The position numbers were made by a program, and so were the translations under genes. Of a DNA stretch of 6,691 nucleotides, positions 5,545 through 6,691 are shown piece after piece; the first letter of the stretch is position 1, and every line of letters begins with the position of its first letter. The DNA is from Desulfurococcales archaeon (GTDB taxonomy: Archaea > Thermoproteota > Thermoprotei_A > Sulfolobales > Desulfurococcaceae). The stretch covers positions 1-6,691 of the forward strand of contig JALSQP010000147.1 in NCBI GenBank assembly GCA_026985375.1, in the 5' to 3' direction. A model generated the notes under the pieces. It searched no databases, was not told where the DNA came from, and saw only the letters and a list, made by a program, of their open reading frames with translations.

Positions 5545-6691
5545 ATGAATATGGGGTGTCTTAATCCAATGAGATTTTTTAAATCAATAAATTCAATAAA
5601 ACTCTATAGGATCTTTAGATCTTCGTTCTCCTCATTCGACATAGATAATGCTATAGAGCTTATTAAACTAGTAGTTGAAGATACTAGACTAGCAGAAAAA
5701 CACAGCCTTAACATAATAGACGAATACACTGTCGACAATATAATTATAGTTTGCATAACAAAGAACAGGAACAAACTGGAATACGTGATAACCGAACCCG
5801 CCCTAGAAGAAGATGTTATAGAAGCAATAGCTAGACTCTACTTAGAAAACCCACGTTGTAAAGATATAGCTTGTATTGAAGACACCATAAGAAGTCTTTC
5901 AGACCCACACATCGAGCGGATCTATACGGAAAAACCCCTCGAAGTTGTCTACAATTATTTCAAACTATCAAGCGGTTATGGCCCACTATACCCGCTAACC
6001 CGTGACCCCCATATAGAGGAGATAGCAGCGAGTAGCGAAGACAGATACATAAGTATAATTCATAGGAAGTACAGCTGGTATGGCTGGATGTCCACAAACA
6101 TAACAATAACGCCAAAACTCATGGATAGACTCGTCCTTAGTCTAGCAAGAATCATCGGACGTCACCTAAGCATAGCACAACCAATAGCCGAGGGATTAAC
6201 GCCCGAAGGCCTTAGACTAGCACTTACATTTGGCCACGAAGTCTCACGTAAAGGCAGCAGCTTTGTTATTAGGAAAAAACCATCACAACCAATAACTATA
6301 ACCAAACTAATCGATCAAGAAGTCATATTAGCTGAGCTAGCAGCATATGCTTGGCTTGTACTGGAGCTTAAGGGATCAATACTAATAGTAGGCGGTATGA
6401 GCACCGGTAAAACCACATTGCTTCAAGCATTACTAACACTGATCCCACCAACTAGGAGGGTTGTGACAATAGAGGATACACCAGAAATAACTGGGACAAC
6501 AGGTCTATGGGATCCACTCGTTGAAAGAGTAAGCACCATTGGAGACAAACTCAGCATCAATATGTATGATCTACTAAAATTCAGTCTTAGACGAAGAGCA
6601 GACTACATAGTTGTAGGAGAAGTACGAGGAAGAGAGGCAAGACTCTTAGTGCAAGCATCACGTTTAGGACATGGTATTCTCGCAACAATGC
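5545..6691 (+). CDS. Type IV pilus/archaellum-type secretion ATPase (VirB11/GspE/ArlI family), truncated by window end
   Basis: At least 382 residues are visible; the frame is open to the right edge. Residues about 140-270 are the N-terminal domain that precedes the motor: GPLYPLTRDPHIEEIAAS, then TPEGLRLALTFGHEV and GSSFVIRKK. The RecA-like motor has Walker A GGMSTGKTT (283-291), Asp box TIEDTPEI (E310, D311), Walker B DYIVVGEVRGREA (353-365, E359) and His box LGHGILATM (H376 visible). Such hexameric ATPases power extension or retraction of pilin filaments at the cytoplasmic membrane; the pilin gene just upstream (8 bp) is the likely substrate. ATGs at 5545, 5551 and 5569 are all in frame. 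5569 has GGGGTG 10 nt before it, while 5545 has no clear Shine-Dalgarno, so the first eight residues (MNMGCLNP) are uncertain. The VGEVRGREA and LGHGILATM blocks are closest to archaeal TadA/ArlI-type ATPases. A TadC/ArlJ-like membrane platform gene is expected next. Confidence 0.93.
   Translation, partial: MNMGCLNPMRFFKSINSIKLYRIFRSSFSSFDIDNAIELIKLVVEDTRLAEKHSLNIIDEYTVDNIIIVCITKNRNKLEYVITEPALEEDVIEAIARLYLENPRCKDIACIEDTIRSLSDPHIERIYTEKPLEVVYNYFKLSSGYGPLYPLTRDPHIEEIAASSEDRYISIIHRKYSWYGWMSTNITITPKLMDRLVLSLARIIGRHLSIAQPIAEGLTPEGLRLALTFGHEVSRKGSSFVIRKKPSQPITITKLIDQEVILAELAAYAWLVLELKGSILIVGGMSTGKTTLLQALLTLIPPTRRVVTIEDTPEITGTTGLWDPLVERVSTIGDKLSINMYDLLKFSLRRRADYIVVGEVRGREARLLVQASRLGHGILATM

Overview
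The window looks like part of a hyperthermophilic archaeal chromosome, most likely a crenarchaeon of the Desulfurococcales type. The evidence is a complete topoisomerase VI gene pair, a pilin with an archaeal class III signal peptide next to a secretion ATPase, GGTGA-type Shine-Dalgarno sites matching the archaeal 16S 3' end, frequent TTG starts, AGA/AGG/ATA-rich codon use and a candidate C/D box sRNA. The genus is inference; no rRNA marker is present.

Left edge (1-465, + strand): the 3' end of an unrecognised basic protein with a winged-helix-like tail overlaps, by ATGA, a 50-residue zinc-ribbon protein. Next, 466-738 has no protein gene. It holds a good C/D box sRNA candidate (about 474-537), then AT-rich DNA with short AGCACTA repeats, a hairpin and a 13-bp palindrome, all upstream of a transporter gene.

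Middle (739-2025, + strand): a cation diffusion facilitator (CDF) metal efflux transporter whose cytoplasmic tail carries an extra NifX/NifB-type (dinitrogenase iron-molybdenum cofactor-like) domain. It converges, with an 11-bp gap, on the topoisomerase VI operon of the opposite strand (4959 down to 2037). There subunit B (GHKL ATPase) is read first and subunit A (Spo11-like cleavage subunit) follows after 13 bp. Together they form the A2B2 type IIB topoisomerase that passes one duplex through another.

Right (5114-6691, + strand): a 154-bp divergent intergenic region separates topoisomerase VI from a surface-pilus operon. The operon starts with a short pilin-like protein, followed after 8 bp by a VirB11/ArlI/GspE-type assembly ATPase that runs off the window. 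The platform membrane protein expected in such systems would lie beyond the right edge.

Most of the window is recognisable. The parts that most deserve a second look are the CDF-NifX fusion, the unlisted sRNA and the two small unrecognised genes at the left edge.
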